Shown in pieces: positions 33,168-43,930 of a stretch of 64,000 nt of DNA; within the stretch, counting starts at the first letter, position 1, and each line of letters opens with the position of its first letter. The translations under genes and the position numbers were made by a program. The stretch comes from Liopterus haemorrhoidalis (Eukaryota > Arthropoda > Insecta > Coleoptera > Dytiscidae), in assembly GCA_963971575.1 (NCBI GenBank), contig OZ020611.1, forward strand, positions 226,416,260 to 226,480,259, read 5' to 3'. The notes beneath the pieces are model-generated. The model did no database searches and had not been told where the DNA came from. It saw only the letters and a list, made by a program, of their open reading frames with translations.

Positions 33168-34412
33168 TATAGTAAAGTTGGTATAGATGCCCCAGTGGGA
33201 TAAACGCCCCACTTCACATATGTTCATAACGGTGTGTGTTTGTATCATTTCAGTACTGACAGTTTGTACGAGAAACACAGTCTTCTGAAATAAATGTGTT
33301 AAATTATCATCAATGTTAATAGTTTATGAAAAATTAAATTGTAAAGGTAGGTGCTCATATGAATGGTTATATTTCAATAATTACATTTTGTCTTAAGGTT
33401 TTATGACGTAACTATAACTTTAACAAAATTAATTTCATTACTAGGTATCAGAACACACTTAACCTCACATTATAGAGTAGAAAATAAAGCTCAATATTGT
33501 ATACATTCGAAATAAACAGATGGGGCATCTATCCCATAGAAAAAGGATATAAGGCCGCAATAAATGTGGGATATATGGCTCGGGCATTGTATATATAATC
33601 TTATAATAAAATATATATATAATCTTATACTAACATTTTCCCAAGGACACGCAACAACATATGCCAACTAGATACTTGGAAAAAATACCGCAAAAATATG
33701 AAAAGTTTTAAAAATTTATTAAGTCCTATCAAAAAATGTTTCAAATAAAAGTTGTTAATTATTACTTGTATAGTAATTTTTGTAGAATAGATGTTTTCGA
33801 AAATTTTCTTTGTTGTGAAATATTCGCAAAAATCTTAAAACCGACACGAGTAAACTTACATTTATAGTTGACCGATTTGTACCAAAAGTTGAATAACTGG
33901 TGCCATTGATGTCAAAAACTTAAATATGAAGTTTCATAAAAATCCGTTTGGCCAAAATTGCTCTACACATCTCCATGGACCGACAGACACACACACCAAC
34001 AGACATGCTAAAAATAGTCAAAATCGGTATGACCACTCCGTATATATGTTGGCAGTCGATAAAAAAAATAATAATAAATTGTAATTTTGATTAAATTGTA
34101 ATATTTAATTGATATTTTAAAAAAATATTAAAATTGTTGGTCAAAATCAAATGTATTATTTTAGTGAGGCATAAATACCACCATATGGGGCAAAAATCCC
34201 ATCGATATGGGATATATGGCCAATTACAGTACTATTTTAAATCATTAATTTTATATATTTAAAATAATTATAAGTGTTTTAATCTTATGTTATTGTGTAG
34301 TAAGATTATCTAAGAATTATAGCAAAGTAACAGATAAAGTTTAATAATTAAGATTAATGCAACACGATTGTTTTTCTATAACTGGATCATCTATCCCACC
34401 TTTACCCTATAG
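33168..34412. mobile_element. TIR element rich in GGGGCATCTATCCC-type motifs, with nested F3
   Basis: Left end TATAGTAAAGTTGGTATAGA and right end ATCTATCCCACCTTTACC-CTATAG are imperfect inverted repeats. Just inside, GATGCCCCAGTGGGATAAAC, GATGGGGCATCTATCCCAT and CATATGGGGCAAAAATCCCA recur in both orientations. Family unknown. Confidence 0.45.
33680..34060 (-). mobile_element. HINE-like element F3, 3'-truncated
   Basis: The 5' end is at the right: TATATATGTTGGCAGTCGAT (to 34060), then a CTGT/GT-rich patch and the GTTTCATAAAAATCC block shared with the 37.4 and 47.4 kb copies. The 3' hairpin is missing. Confidence 0.5.
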
Positions 34413-35645
34413 CTTCAACTTGTCGAAACCACTTCTTTAGAAAACTGACTATACACTATTCGCAGAGAACATGCACTCTATTATCCTTGTTTTGTCTATT
34501 TAAGCCATCATTTGTCCACTAAGTTCATACAAAACGTGATTTGTCCAAATTTAAATGATTGATTTTTCGTAATTTTGCCTATTAAAATTTTATGATATGT
34601 TTAAATTCAATGTTTGGAACCTTAAAAATAAGTTATTCGAAAAATTAGGTGCCTAACTTGTTGCAAACAGGATTATATAGTTTTTTTAATTTATCTCAAA
34701 ACTGTATTATTGTGAAAATCACGTTTTAAATGTTACCTCCTTATATGCGAGTCACAGAACTGCATATTCATGTCAAATTTCAACTATCTAGGTCCATTCA
34801 TTTGACAACCGTACAGACAGACAGCAAAGATACTTCTCTTTAACTAAACCTCCAGCATTAAAAGAAATCCATATGGTCAGCGTGAAGTTTTGATTTGTCC
34901 TGCTCATGTATAAACTGGTACAATACCAAAGAAATAAAGCATTATATACTCTAGGCTGACTCGACCCCTAACATTACTGCACCCAATCAGGAGATGAAAT
35001 TTTTGCTTCGTCTTTCTACATAGCCACGTCTACTCTCAAAATGTCATTGTCTTATTCCTAAAATTTCCCAATGTTTCATCCTTTATCAACCAACTCGACC
35101 TTTCAAGAGACAATTTACTTGAAACAATAAATTAAAAACTTCTTAAAACAATACCTTAAACTCTTTGAGAAGTCTAAAATATTTGAATTTACCTCAAAAA
35201 CTAACTAAAACATCAGAATGTACCTTTTAAAAACCTCACAGTAAAAAATCCCTAACAATTCTTCGTCTGAGCGCACATTCTAACAGAAAAACATATGCGT
35301 ATTAGAATATGCTCGTCGAGCGTTCAAAATGAATACATAACCGCCAGTACGACCCATTCTAAGTTCTACAACACTGAAAACCGTATTGGATGAACGTATT
35401 TCTAAACCACGCCTTTAGCTTTCACCCTATTGGCCAGTAACTACCCCTAAACTAAAACTCATCCCCATAGGATCGCATGTGTTTAAAGAATACTATCAAA
35501 ACATATCTCAGAACAACAGGGGTTGTTCCATCTTCTTCTAACTGGTGTATTTAGGGGATGTTTTCTCTCTAACAAGTTAGAACAGGATTTCCTTTATGTT
35601 CAACCCTATGGTAGGGAGAATCTACCAAACAATATTTAGCAAGCA
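34413..35645. other. Repeat-poor sequence upstream of the zinc-finger gene
   Basis: Apart from a degenerate F1-like piece at 34730-34830 (AAATTTCAACTATCTAGG, CAGACAGACAG) I see no mobile DNA or ORF. It is the longest stretch without an obvious element and may include regulatory DNA; no specific site is claimed. Confidence 0.35.
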
Positions 35646-35680
35646 TCAGTATACTTCGAGCACATTGTGAAGCTAGCTGT
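35646..35680 (+). promoter_or_regulatory. Possible TATA-less core promoter (Inr TCAGT + DPE-like)
   Basis: TCAGT at 35646-35650 matches the arthropod initiator, with +1 at A 35648. AGCTGT at +28 to +33 (35675-35680) matches the DPE consensus RGWYVT at 5 of 6. No TATA box lies 25-35 bp upstream. This predicts an 85 nt 5' UTR to the ATG at 35733. Confidence 0.4.
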
Positions 35681-35732
35681 CAAACAGGTTTCATCAAGTT
35701 TTGTTAAGTGCGTGCTTGTGAAGTGTGGTGTT

Positions 35733-36821
35733 ATGACTTTAGACATGAATCATAAAAGAAGAGATGAAGTTATCAACGAAGAACAAACAGAAATAACAAC
35801 AACAAAAACCAGTAAACGATCTTTTGATGTTGCTTTTTTGATGCTACCAGACGAAAAACTTAAAGCAAAACAAAGAGCAAAGTTATATCAAGAAAAAGAA
35901 CTTTATAACAACAATGACAGTGATAATTACGAAAGAAGACACGAAGTAGAAGAAAGACCAGAAGCTAGGTTACCAAAACTAATACACAATCCACAAAAAA
36001 CTCAAATTTTCGATGACCCAAGCCTGGGAAAACCAAAAAATTACGACGATGAGTATAGGACAAAAAACATATTAAATTCTGAACAAAAAAGTGCTTTCAC
36101 GAAAGTTAATATGAATAAGGAAAGTAGATTATCTCCAAATTTATCCATAAGTCCAGACCTAAGTTATCAAAACTCCCTTAGTCCATCACCCCCAATCATA
36201 AATAGGCAATACCAAAACTTCCCCCCTAATATTTTATCCCCAAACCAAATATTTAAATCCCATAATGTACCATATCAAAACAATTTCCTACAAGAAAATA
36301 ATTTTAATTCAAACCCATCAACAAGTGTAGAAAGTCCTTTTCTGGTTAAATCATCACATCCAGAATTGTTACAACCAAATTTTGGAAAAATGAGACCAAT
36401 ACTCCAGTACAGACCAGAAATACCATACCTATCCAGTGGTTATCAAAATAGTTTCCAACATCAGGAGATGTTAAAAATTTCTCAACCAGAAATACGTCAT
36501 CCAGCAGCAGCAATTTTAACCTCACTTATCCCGCCATCTTTCGCCGCTCTGTCACTTCCTGCGCAGAATATCTGCGCGAAATGTAACATCAGTTTTCGTA
36601 TGACTTCAGATTTAGTTTATCATATGAGATCACATCATAAAAATGATGTAGCAAATGATTTGTCTAAAAGAAGAAGAGAAGAAAAATTAAAGTGTCCAGT
36701 TTGCGCGGAATCTTTTAGAGAAAGACATCATTTAACGCGACATATGACTGCGCATCAGGATAAGGAAGGTGATGTCATAGAACCGGATAGTAAGAAAAAG
36801 GGCGCGTATTATAAACAGTGA
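35733..36821 (+). CDS. C2H2 zinc-finger protein, PRDM8/ZNF488-like
   Basis: Probable nuclear DNA-binding regulator of 362 aa, intact and apparently single-exon. The open frame extends upstream to a GTG at 35667, but the first in-frame ATG is 35733; a second is at 35745 (358 aa). A basic/hydrophobic block KRSFDVAFLMLPDEKLKAKQ lies at residues 28-47, followed by ~230 residues of low-complexity N/S/P/Q-rich sequence. AILTSLIPPSFAALSLPAQN leads into finger 1 at 281-302 (CAKCNISFRMTSDLVYHMRSHH, C-x2-C-x12-H-x4-H) and finger 2 at 321-341 (CPVCAESFRERHHLTRHMTAH), joined by a basic KRRREEKLK linker. The two-finger end resembles PRDM8/ZNF488 proteins from memory. No PR/SET domain is visible; upstream exons cannot be excluded. 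Confidence 0.8.
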   Translation: MTLDMNHKRRDEVINEEQTEITTTKTSKRSFDVAFLMLPDEKLKAKQRAKLYQEKELYNNNDSDNYERRHEVEERPEARLPKLIHNPQKTQIFDDPSLGKPKNYDDEYRTKNILNSEQKSAFTKVNMNKESRLSPNLSISPDLSYQNSLSPSPPIINRQYQNFPPNILSPNQIFKSHNVPYQNNFLQENNFNSNPSTSVESPFLVKSSHPELLQPNFGKMRPILQYRPEIPYLSSGYQNSFQHQEMLKISQPEIRHPAAAILTSLIPPSFAALSLPAQNICAKCNISFRMTSDLVYHMRSHHKNDVANDLSKRRREEKLKCPVCAESFRERHHLTRHMTAHQDKEGDVIEPDSKKKGAYYKQ

Positions 36822-36978
36822 TATTAGGAATTTTATTATGGAATTGAATTGTACACTGTAAATTTTTGCACAATGTATGTATAGATTGTAGATATTAGTT
36901 TATTGTAGAATTTATTTATTTTATTGTATATATTATTGTGAATATTATTGTAAATTCAGTGCAATATTATTATAGTTA

Positions 36979-36984
36979 ATTAAA
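36979..36984 (+). terminator. Poly(A) signal ATTAAA
   Basis: The common variant signal 158 bp past the stop codon, in an AT-rich 3' UTR and followed by T/G-rich sequence (TTGTTCATATTTTGTCTTG). It is the best candidate for the 3' end of the zinc-finger mRNA. Confidence 0.5.
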
Positions 36985-37021
36985 GAAATAAGATTTATTC
37001 AATATTGTTCATATTTTGTCT

Positions 37022-37415
37022 TGTTACAATTGTTGTGAATATATATTTTTATTTTTAATTATTTTTTATGATTTCCCAAAAGAGTAACTCTTAAACAGGG
37101 GCGAATATTACTTTCTGGATTTCCTATTTAAAATATTAAGAAAGTTATGTGCTGATGTTATATTTCAATTATTTTTTTAAATTCAACAAAAAATTTCTAA
37201 ATTGGTATTATTTTACACTACTATGCTCTATTGCTTCTTTAACAAATATATATTTGTACCTTGAGGCACCCTAAAAATTAAGGGCTTTAGGTTGGTCTAT
37301 TAATTCTTAAGACCCGCACTGCTTATACTCTTCTTTTACCTTACACAATTTATTATGTGATTTATTTATTTTAATTCATTTTGTAAATTGAACACTTTCT
37401 AGGTTTTAGATTTTT
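37022..37415. other. No gene recognised
   Basis: AT-rich downstream flank of the zinc-finger gene without recognised repeats. Confidence 0.35.
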
Positions 37416-38372
37416 ACCGACCGCCAACATATATAAGGGAGGTATTGTGATCATACCGATTTTGACATGTCGAGATTTGGATGAATCTCCACGAATTGAA
37501 ATCCCTACTTATGTAGGGATAGTCAAAACGTTATCGTTTTGACTATTTTCAGCATGATATCTGTCGGTCTGTCTGTCTGTTTGTCTGTCTGTCTGTTCGT
37601 CGGTCTCTGTACACGTGCAGAGCAAATTCAGCTGAAAGGATTTTTATGAAACTTCATATTTAAGCTTTTGACATCAATGGCATGAATGGATCAACTCGTG
37701 TCGATTGTTGCGAATATTTCACAGCAGAGACATATTTCGAAAAAATTTATTTAACAAAAGTTGCTATAAAAGCAATAACTATAGTAAAGGAGACTTTTGA
37801 CAGATGACGGTTAATTAAAGCATATGGTTCAATGGGAGAGAACTATAGCAATAAAATTTCCATTTTAGAATAGAGTCATATCATTTGTTCACAGAAAAAG
37901 CTAGAAATAGAGAAAGAGATACAATTTGTTTCACTCATAGGGAAGAAAAGACCATTAGGGACCACCCAGACCGCATGCAGCGCGCGTGTGTACAAAGGGA
38001 CATACGTTGAAGTTACCATATTATAATATAACAAAAAAAGACAAAAATTATGAACGTATGTTACAGTAAGAAGCAGAAATACGTTCTTGACATCTTACAT
38101 AAATCTGTGTGAAATAGATATATATTTCTTTATCGGTTCTCAATCGATCAATCTGTCAAATAAATTCTCCTTTACTATAACAACTTTTATTTGAGATTTT
38201 TTTATTTGTATGTGTGCAGGTACGTGTCCATGGATATCGTAAATTATAAATACACATGAAATTGTCAACGTAATATAATACGTTATTGTCTTTTACAATA
38301 ATAACTACTCTGCTGCTAGAATGTATTTTATACAAGTTGCAATGGCGGTCGGTCCTGTGATGGCCACAGCTG
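37416..38372 (+). mobile_element. HINE-like element F3, full length
   Basis: Begins ACCGACCGCCA (37416-37426) after a T run. The perfect inverted copy TGGCGGTCGGT (38343-38353) precedes a terminal hairpin CTGTG-ATGGC-CACAG (38355-38369), then GCTGA and another T run. The GTCTGTCTGTC microsatellite lies at 37566-37598. This is the clearest Helentron-associated layout in the window. Two extra hairpins lie at 37501-37545. No protein is encoded. Confidence 0.75.
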
Positions 38373-39087
38373 ATTTTTCTCTTTCTAATCGAAGAATATC
38401 CACTTCTTCTTTCTTACTTAATCCTAATCCTTTCTATCTTTTGATGTATTGTGGCGTTGTGGAGTAGAGGCACGGTACATTTTCTGGTGGTCTCCCTCAG
38501 ATTTCTTTCCAAATTTTCCTGTTTTACGAGAAGGTCTTCATTAACCTTCCATTTGACTATTCCTCTCTATGTCACTTGCTCACTTCGTCCTTCCAGATGT
38601 TGATTAATCGTTCTCTTCTCCTCCTTTCTATTGATCTCTCCTCATAAGTTGCTGTGATCTTCCATTCTTCGGGCATGCCCTAGCCTTCTCATTTTACTTT
38701 CTTGTATTAGATGTTCTACTGGTTTCTTCCCTCAACGTCGCATTTCTAATAATCCATCATTGTCTTCCCCGCCTATTTTTATAAAAAATCTCATTTCAGT
38801 GCTTGTAATCTGACTATGTTATTTAATCGTCGTAGTCCACGATTCACTGGCATATGTGAATATTTGCATCGTTACCTTTTTGAATACCTTTACTTTTACA
38901 TTTTTGGAGGATTTGTTTGTTTCCAAGAAATTCACTTCTGATGGCATTAAATACTTTACTGTTCTTCCAAATCCTTCCGTTATTCTCCATTCATATTTAT
39001 TGTAGCTCCCAAATGTTTGTAGCTGTCCACTTGTTCTAAATTTATGTCTTTCAGTTTTATACACTGTGTTTAGTTCTTTCCATTTAT

Positions 39088-39996
39088 AGGGTTTTGTAGG
39101 TATGACCAAAAAACCCTTATACCGTCATTTTGTCGTCTGTCTGTCTGTCAGTTCGGTAAAAATTGTAGCCAAACGGTTAAACCTAGAGAGTTGAAATTTG
39201 GCATGCTTATTCAACTCTTTGACCCGCACATAGGAAAAATACTAAAACATGTAAAAAACATACTTCCCTAAAAATATAAACAAATATGTGCTCATCGAAA
39301 ACAAAACTATTTTTTTTAAATTCTGAGTAGGGTATCAAATGAAAGCCCTTAGTACGTGGATTAACGATAAAAAAATTATTTTTGCAAACTAAATTATTTT
39401 GATGCGATTTTTGCCAAAATTGTGCAAAAAAAATTTTGTCCCACACCCTGTAGCCCAGATGGTTTAAACTAAAAATCTAAAAAAATTCTAAGTAATGTAT
39501 ATTGGTGTGACCCGAAATAGTACAACAGGAATTTTTGATCAGATTATGTTTTCGGAAAATAACGCATTTTTTGTGGTTTTTGGTTCACAAAGTACAAAAT
39601 TTATACCAATGTAAGACACTCACATACAAGGCGTGCGATAGCGTAACGGTTAGAGCACTGGTGTCGTAAGCTAAAATGCGCTGGAAACGAAGGGTTTTGA
39701 GTTCGAGTACGGAGTGAATTTTATTTTTTCTGTTTTATTTGCATTTTTATTATGTTGAATTTATATTGTTAAAATTCTAGTTATATTTTGACAAATGTTG
39801 CATTTAATTTTTAAGAGCGTAAATTTAATAACCAGTCTTATTATATGATTAACAGACGATAAATTATTTCAAAAATATCGTTCATTTTGCCGTGATTACT
39901 ACAAAGTAAAATTTGTCTACACACTCAGCATTGCGCCTTCCCTTATTATATACCTGCAAAACCCTGAAATGTGTGAATATTCACACTTCACATCAA
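39088..39996 (+). mobile_element. HINE-like element F1, full length, inserted in the RT pseudogene
   Basis: Starts AGGGTTTTGTAGGTATGACC, with an internal pairing to AAAAAACCCT; GTCTGTCTGTCTGTC at 39135-39149; ends CCTGCAAAACCCTG, hairpin GTGTGAATATTCACAC, CACTTCACATCAA. Flanked by T on both sides. It carries a different tRNA-like cassette (39630-39716) from the 7.3 kb copy. Confidence 0.75.
39630..39716 (+). repeat. tRNA-like cassette, second type
   Basis: GGCGTGCGATAGCGTAACGG, box A-like TAGCGTAACGGTTAGAGCA, box B-like GAGTTCGAGTAC. It occupies the same slot as the 7660 cassette but is a different sequence. A close copy is at 56172. Confidence 0.45.
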
Positions 39997-40639
39997 TGTT
40001 TTATTGTTGTCTTTATCTTATTTTTGTTTACATATTCTCATTATTCAATTCGTTGTAGTTCATGTTCGTTTTCTGCCACTACTCTCATGTCATCGGCATA
40101 ACATAATTCTGTAATCTTTATCTTTCTCTAATTCTTTCATCTCCCAGTATCCTAGTATGTTCGGCTTTATTTTCTTTTGAAATTATTACACTACGTCGTT
40201 AAGCATTAATGCGAAAAGTAGTGGCCTTAGAACACATCCCTGCTTGAGGCTCATTCCTGTAGTAAAACCATCACTTCTAGGTAAGTAAACGCAAAAATGA
40301 ATACAGTTTTTCCAATGCAGGATTCCGATTCGTAAACCGTTTTCTAAGTAAATACTGTCCAAACTCTGTAAGTTGGCGAGGAGTAGGACATAATATATTG
40401 TTGTTAGGTTGCATAAAATTCGACATTAAAATTAATGACATTCTTCTAAACTTATTTGTATATTTTTTATGTACAGTTAATGTTAATATATATGAAGATA
40501 TATTAAATAGAAAATTTTCAGTATTTTTTGATAAATTATTTTCAGATGTCTAGTTACTATTCGTGGCTACCAACAAAACTGCCACCGTAACATGGCCTAC
40601 TCAGATGAAACATCTTGGATGGATTATGTATATCCATAA

Positions 40640-41757
40640 TTGAAATTAAATAAGTACTACTAAGAGCTTCCATTTTTCTTAACTAAATTTTAATAATTTG
40701 CTAATATTTCATCGCAATAAAATTTAAATTAAAAAAACTCAGCGATTTTTTCTGCATTTGCGTCCTATCTAAGTCTTCATTAAATTAATAAGAACTTTAT
40801 TGATGGCTTTATTTTATTTATTTTTTTTTTAATTTCAAAATCGTATTTCTCATTATTAACTGTGTTATTTGTTTTATAGTATTTCAATACTAAAAATGAT
40901 TTATTCTCGTTTAATACCTTTAAAATAAAAAACTAAACTAATTCAAATAATAGGTTGAATCATGGTGTATAACAATAGGCGCGCCTATAGTCTCTTAACA
41001 CACATGAACTCGATTTCAAAAGAAGATATATACTACCTTAGCCATAAATACCAAACATTCATAACACTATTAATCATGATCTAGCCATCAATTAAAAAAA
41101 TAATTAATTTTGTCAAAAACACAAAAACTGCAATCTGATCAAAAATTTCTCTCGTAAGTTTCCGGCTCAAATCAATGTACATTACCTATAATTTTTAAAG
41201 ATTTTTAGTTAAACATCTTTTGGTAAAAGGTTTTAGCACATTTTTGACTAAAATCGTGTTAAAGGAAACAAATTAAAATTTTTTTTTGTTCTTTAATCTA
41301 CGTCTTAGGAGTTTTCTTTTGAAAAAAAAAATATACTTTTTTCAACGACACAAAAAAATCGATACTTTTCGAAAAACTATTCTGATGAAAAATTCCTGTT
41401 GAACTATTCTGATTCACATCATTGTAAATTATGGAGATTTTTTTCAGATTTTTAGATCAACCCTTCGGGGAGACAGTGTGAGGCACAAAAGTTTTTTGAT
41501 ATATTTTTGGCGAAAATCAAAAAAAATAATTTCTCAAAAATGCGATAACTTGATCTACGCGTTAAGAGGTTTCATTTGATACGCCACTCAAAATTTTTAT
41601 TTTTTCATTAAATACATATTTGTTTATATTTATCTCGGGATGTAATTTTTTGAACTCTCAGTATTTTTCCTATATGTGGGTCAAAGAGTTGTATAAGCAT
41701 GCCAAATTTCAATTTTCTATGTTTAGCCGTTTGGCTACAATTCCTTGATCCCTAAAA
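40640..41757 (-). mobile_element. F1b fragment
   Basis: Collinear with the 25.7 and 53.2 kb copies (TTCTGCATTTGCGTCC, AAAAATGATTTATTCTCG, GGGTCAAAGAGTTGTATAAG, AGCCGTTTGGCTACAATT). Both termini are missing; it stops abruptly before the microsatellite. Confidence 0.5.
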
Positions 41758-42544
41758 AAGGTGTCAAGCTCCCTTTTCTGAACAACCTGGTAATAAGAAA
41801 CAACAACAAATTAAAATTTGCAGTAAATAGTAAACAAACTAGTACCAAAAAAATATTACATTTGATTCAGATCATTCAACATAAAATTGAATTCATTCCA
41901 TGATTCATAAATTGTTTAATTTTCCACTTAATGAAGAAATGTTTAATCTAAGTTAAGTATATCGAAAATGTGGCTGAATTTAATGTTTTTCTTTTTTTAA
42001 ATATAATTCATAATTTACTAAGAAAACAAAAATCTTTCTGCAAAATTAGTCTAGAATATACATTTTTTTGTAATCCACATAGTACTGATCCTGCCCCTGC
42101 CGGATACCGGTCTAAAAAGCGCTATCCTGGACAACATATCGGGCCATATGTTGCTGAAGGGTAATACACTCGACGATCGACGATATAATATAGAAGGAAT
42201 AAAAGCAAAAACTAGCGGTAAAAACTGCGATAGACATGATTTAGTACAATAAGCAAACCACAGCATTCGAACTCAGGTGCAAATTTTAAATATCATTCAA
42301 CATTTAAATATTATTTTTCTTATCGACCTTCATTCGGAGCGATATAAAAACGTGTTCGGATACGGACAGGTACACGTATTTACTTTAAAAAAAATGTTGG
42401 TCCGCTAACATAACAGGCTGGGCCGGTAAAATTAAAAAGAAAATAGGCCCGTGTACACATTTATCCTGTTTATTAATATAATAATACTTGTAGGAAATAG
42501 TACATTTTATTAGAAAAATGAAAACAAGCAGTTTATCACAACAA
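41758..42544. other. No gene recognised
   Basis: AT-rich DNA without supported features. A short GC-rich patch at 42088-42140 (GCCCCTGCCGGATACCGG) has no assignment. Confidence 0.35.
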
Positions 42545-43930
42545 TAAACTTTCTAAAATTTGCGACCTTGATATAGGGGTAGGACAAGGCACAATAATTC
42601 GACCGTTGCTGTTTATATTATTCATTAATCTTCCAAAAAATGTCATTGCGACAACGATCATCTATGCAGATGATACAATATTTGTGAACAGTTGAAACGA
42701 TACATTGGTTCACATATAACAAACTAAAGCTCAACTTGAAAAAACTCACAACATAGTTTTTAGTTTAAATAGGACCGTGGATAATAATGAACTTTGCGTT
42801 CACAATAATCTCAATAATGTCATTGTTACACTCAAAACAGTTTAACAAAGAAACTATTGATAACCTCAAGTATTTTAAAATGTTTATTTAATACAATTTG
42901 TAAGTATTTCCATGTCAGATAATTATTTTATAATATTATTATTAAGAAAATACAAAAAGAAAGTTTGTTGTTTTAATAAAAATTGTTTTATTATACGTTA
43001 TTGCAATGGTGACCGCATTTCACAAAAATCCCTAGGTTGTATTCCAATCTTTTTTATAAAGGAAATTTTAAAATTTCTATAAAATAAGTGATGCAAAGTA
43101 TAAAATATAGTATATTATGCCCGTTTTATACGACGTATTGTCACACTTGTTTCGTTGGAGCACTCCTCGCTGCGCTTCTCGTACTCCAACAACTAGTGTG
43201 ACAATCCATCGTCTTATAAAACTTGTATAATAATATACTATTATAAAACGGACACAGTCAAATTTGACTGGTGAAAATTAAATTGGTAAAAACACATCGC
43301 TGAAACTGCAATCAAAATAATTAAATTCAATTTTATACTTTATAAAATCATAAATCGTGTATCGCTGGAGTCAGCCAAAGTTGTTTATTTTTCTTATGTT
43401 CAGGCTAGCCTTACTTACGGTATAGAACTTTGGAGAAACTCAACTGACTGGCTTCGTCTTTTTAAACTTCAGTACATAACATCAGTCCGAATCCTTGGTA
43501 GGGTCAACAGAAGAGCTAGATGCAGGGAAAATTTCCTAAAATTAAAAATACTTACTGTACCTTGTCTGTATTTATTACATTTACTTTTATGTATTAAAGA
43601 AAATGGTAATTTGTTACACACAAATGGTGCTGTACACAAAATACACGCGTAGGTCTACCCAGAATCAAGTACAATATGTCAAAAAATTTGCCCACTTATG
43701 TCGGAGCAATTGTGTTCAACAAATTACTGATTAGAATTAGAAATATGAATAGTGTAAATTTTAAACATTGTATCAAAAACTTCTTGCTAGAAAGATTTAT
43801 AACACCTCTGAATATCTAAATGATGCTTTAACCTTCCTAGCATAGATTTTTTATTGTCTATGATTTTTTTTTTGACTTGGTTTTGTATTTTTTGTGCTTT
43901 AATAATAAGTTTATTATTATTATTCTTTAT
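42545..43930 (+). pseudogene. Non-LTR RT pseudogene with a foldback insertion
   Basis: DIGVGQGTIIRPLLFILFIN, then YADDTIFVNS, corresponds to RT motifs B and C (IGVPQGTxLGPLLF...YADDT). After a degraded stretch and a foldback insertion (~43096-43260), VYFSYVQASLTYGIELWRNS, LQYITSVRILGRVNRR and ILTVPCLYLLHLLLCI give the C-terminal region. Stops are frequent downstream. A degenerate (TTA)n tail lies at 43909-43925. Motif A and everything upstream are missing. Confidence 0.7.
43096..43260. repeat. Foldback element
   Basis: Nested inverted pairs: GTTTTATACGACG with CGTCTTATAAAAC, TTGTCACACTTGTT with AACTAGTGTGACAA, and GTTGGAG with CTCCAAC, around a GC-rich centre (CTCCTCGCTGCGCTTCTCG). Outer AGTATATTATGCCCGTTTTA pairs with TATTATAAAACGG-type sequence at 43240-43253. 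Confidence 0.55.

Larger units (their letters stand above)
38380..40270 (-). pseudogene. RTE-type non-LTR reverse transcriptase pseudogene, split by F1
   Basis: Reading the - strand from 40270: a block resembling GLKQGCVLRPLLFALMLND (motif B) and YADDMRVVAENEHELQRIE (motif C). The F1 element at 39088-39996 then interrupts. It resumes with an EWRITEGFGRTVKYLM-like segment, KVFKKVTMQIFTYASESWTT, and the usual C-terminus IQALEMRFFIKIGG ... LIQESKMRRLGHARRMEDH. Many stops and frameshifts. The pattern (GLKQGCxLSPLLF with C-terminal LGHxxRM) is of RTE-like families. The N-terminal half is missing. Confidence 0.75.

Noticed and set aside
35667..35732. Upstream extension of the zinc-finger ORF to 35667
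   Set aside because: It begins with GTG; the first in-frame ATG is 35733, so the extra 22 codons are most likely 5' UTR.
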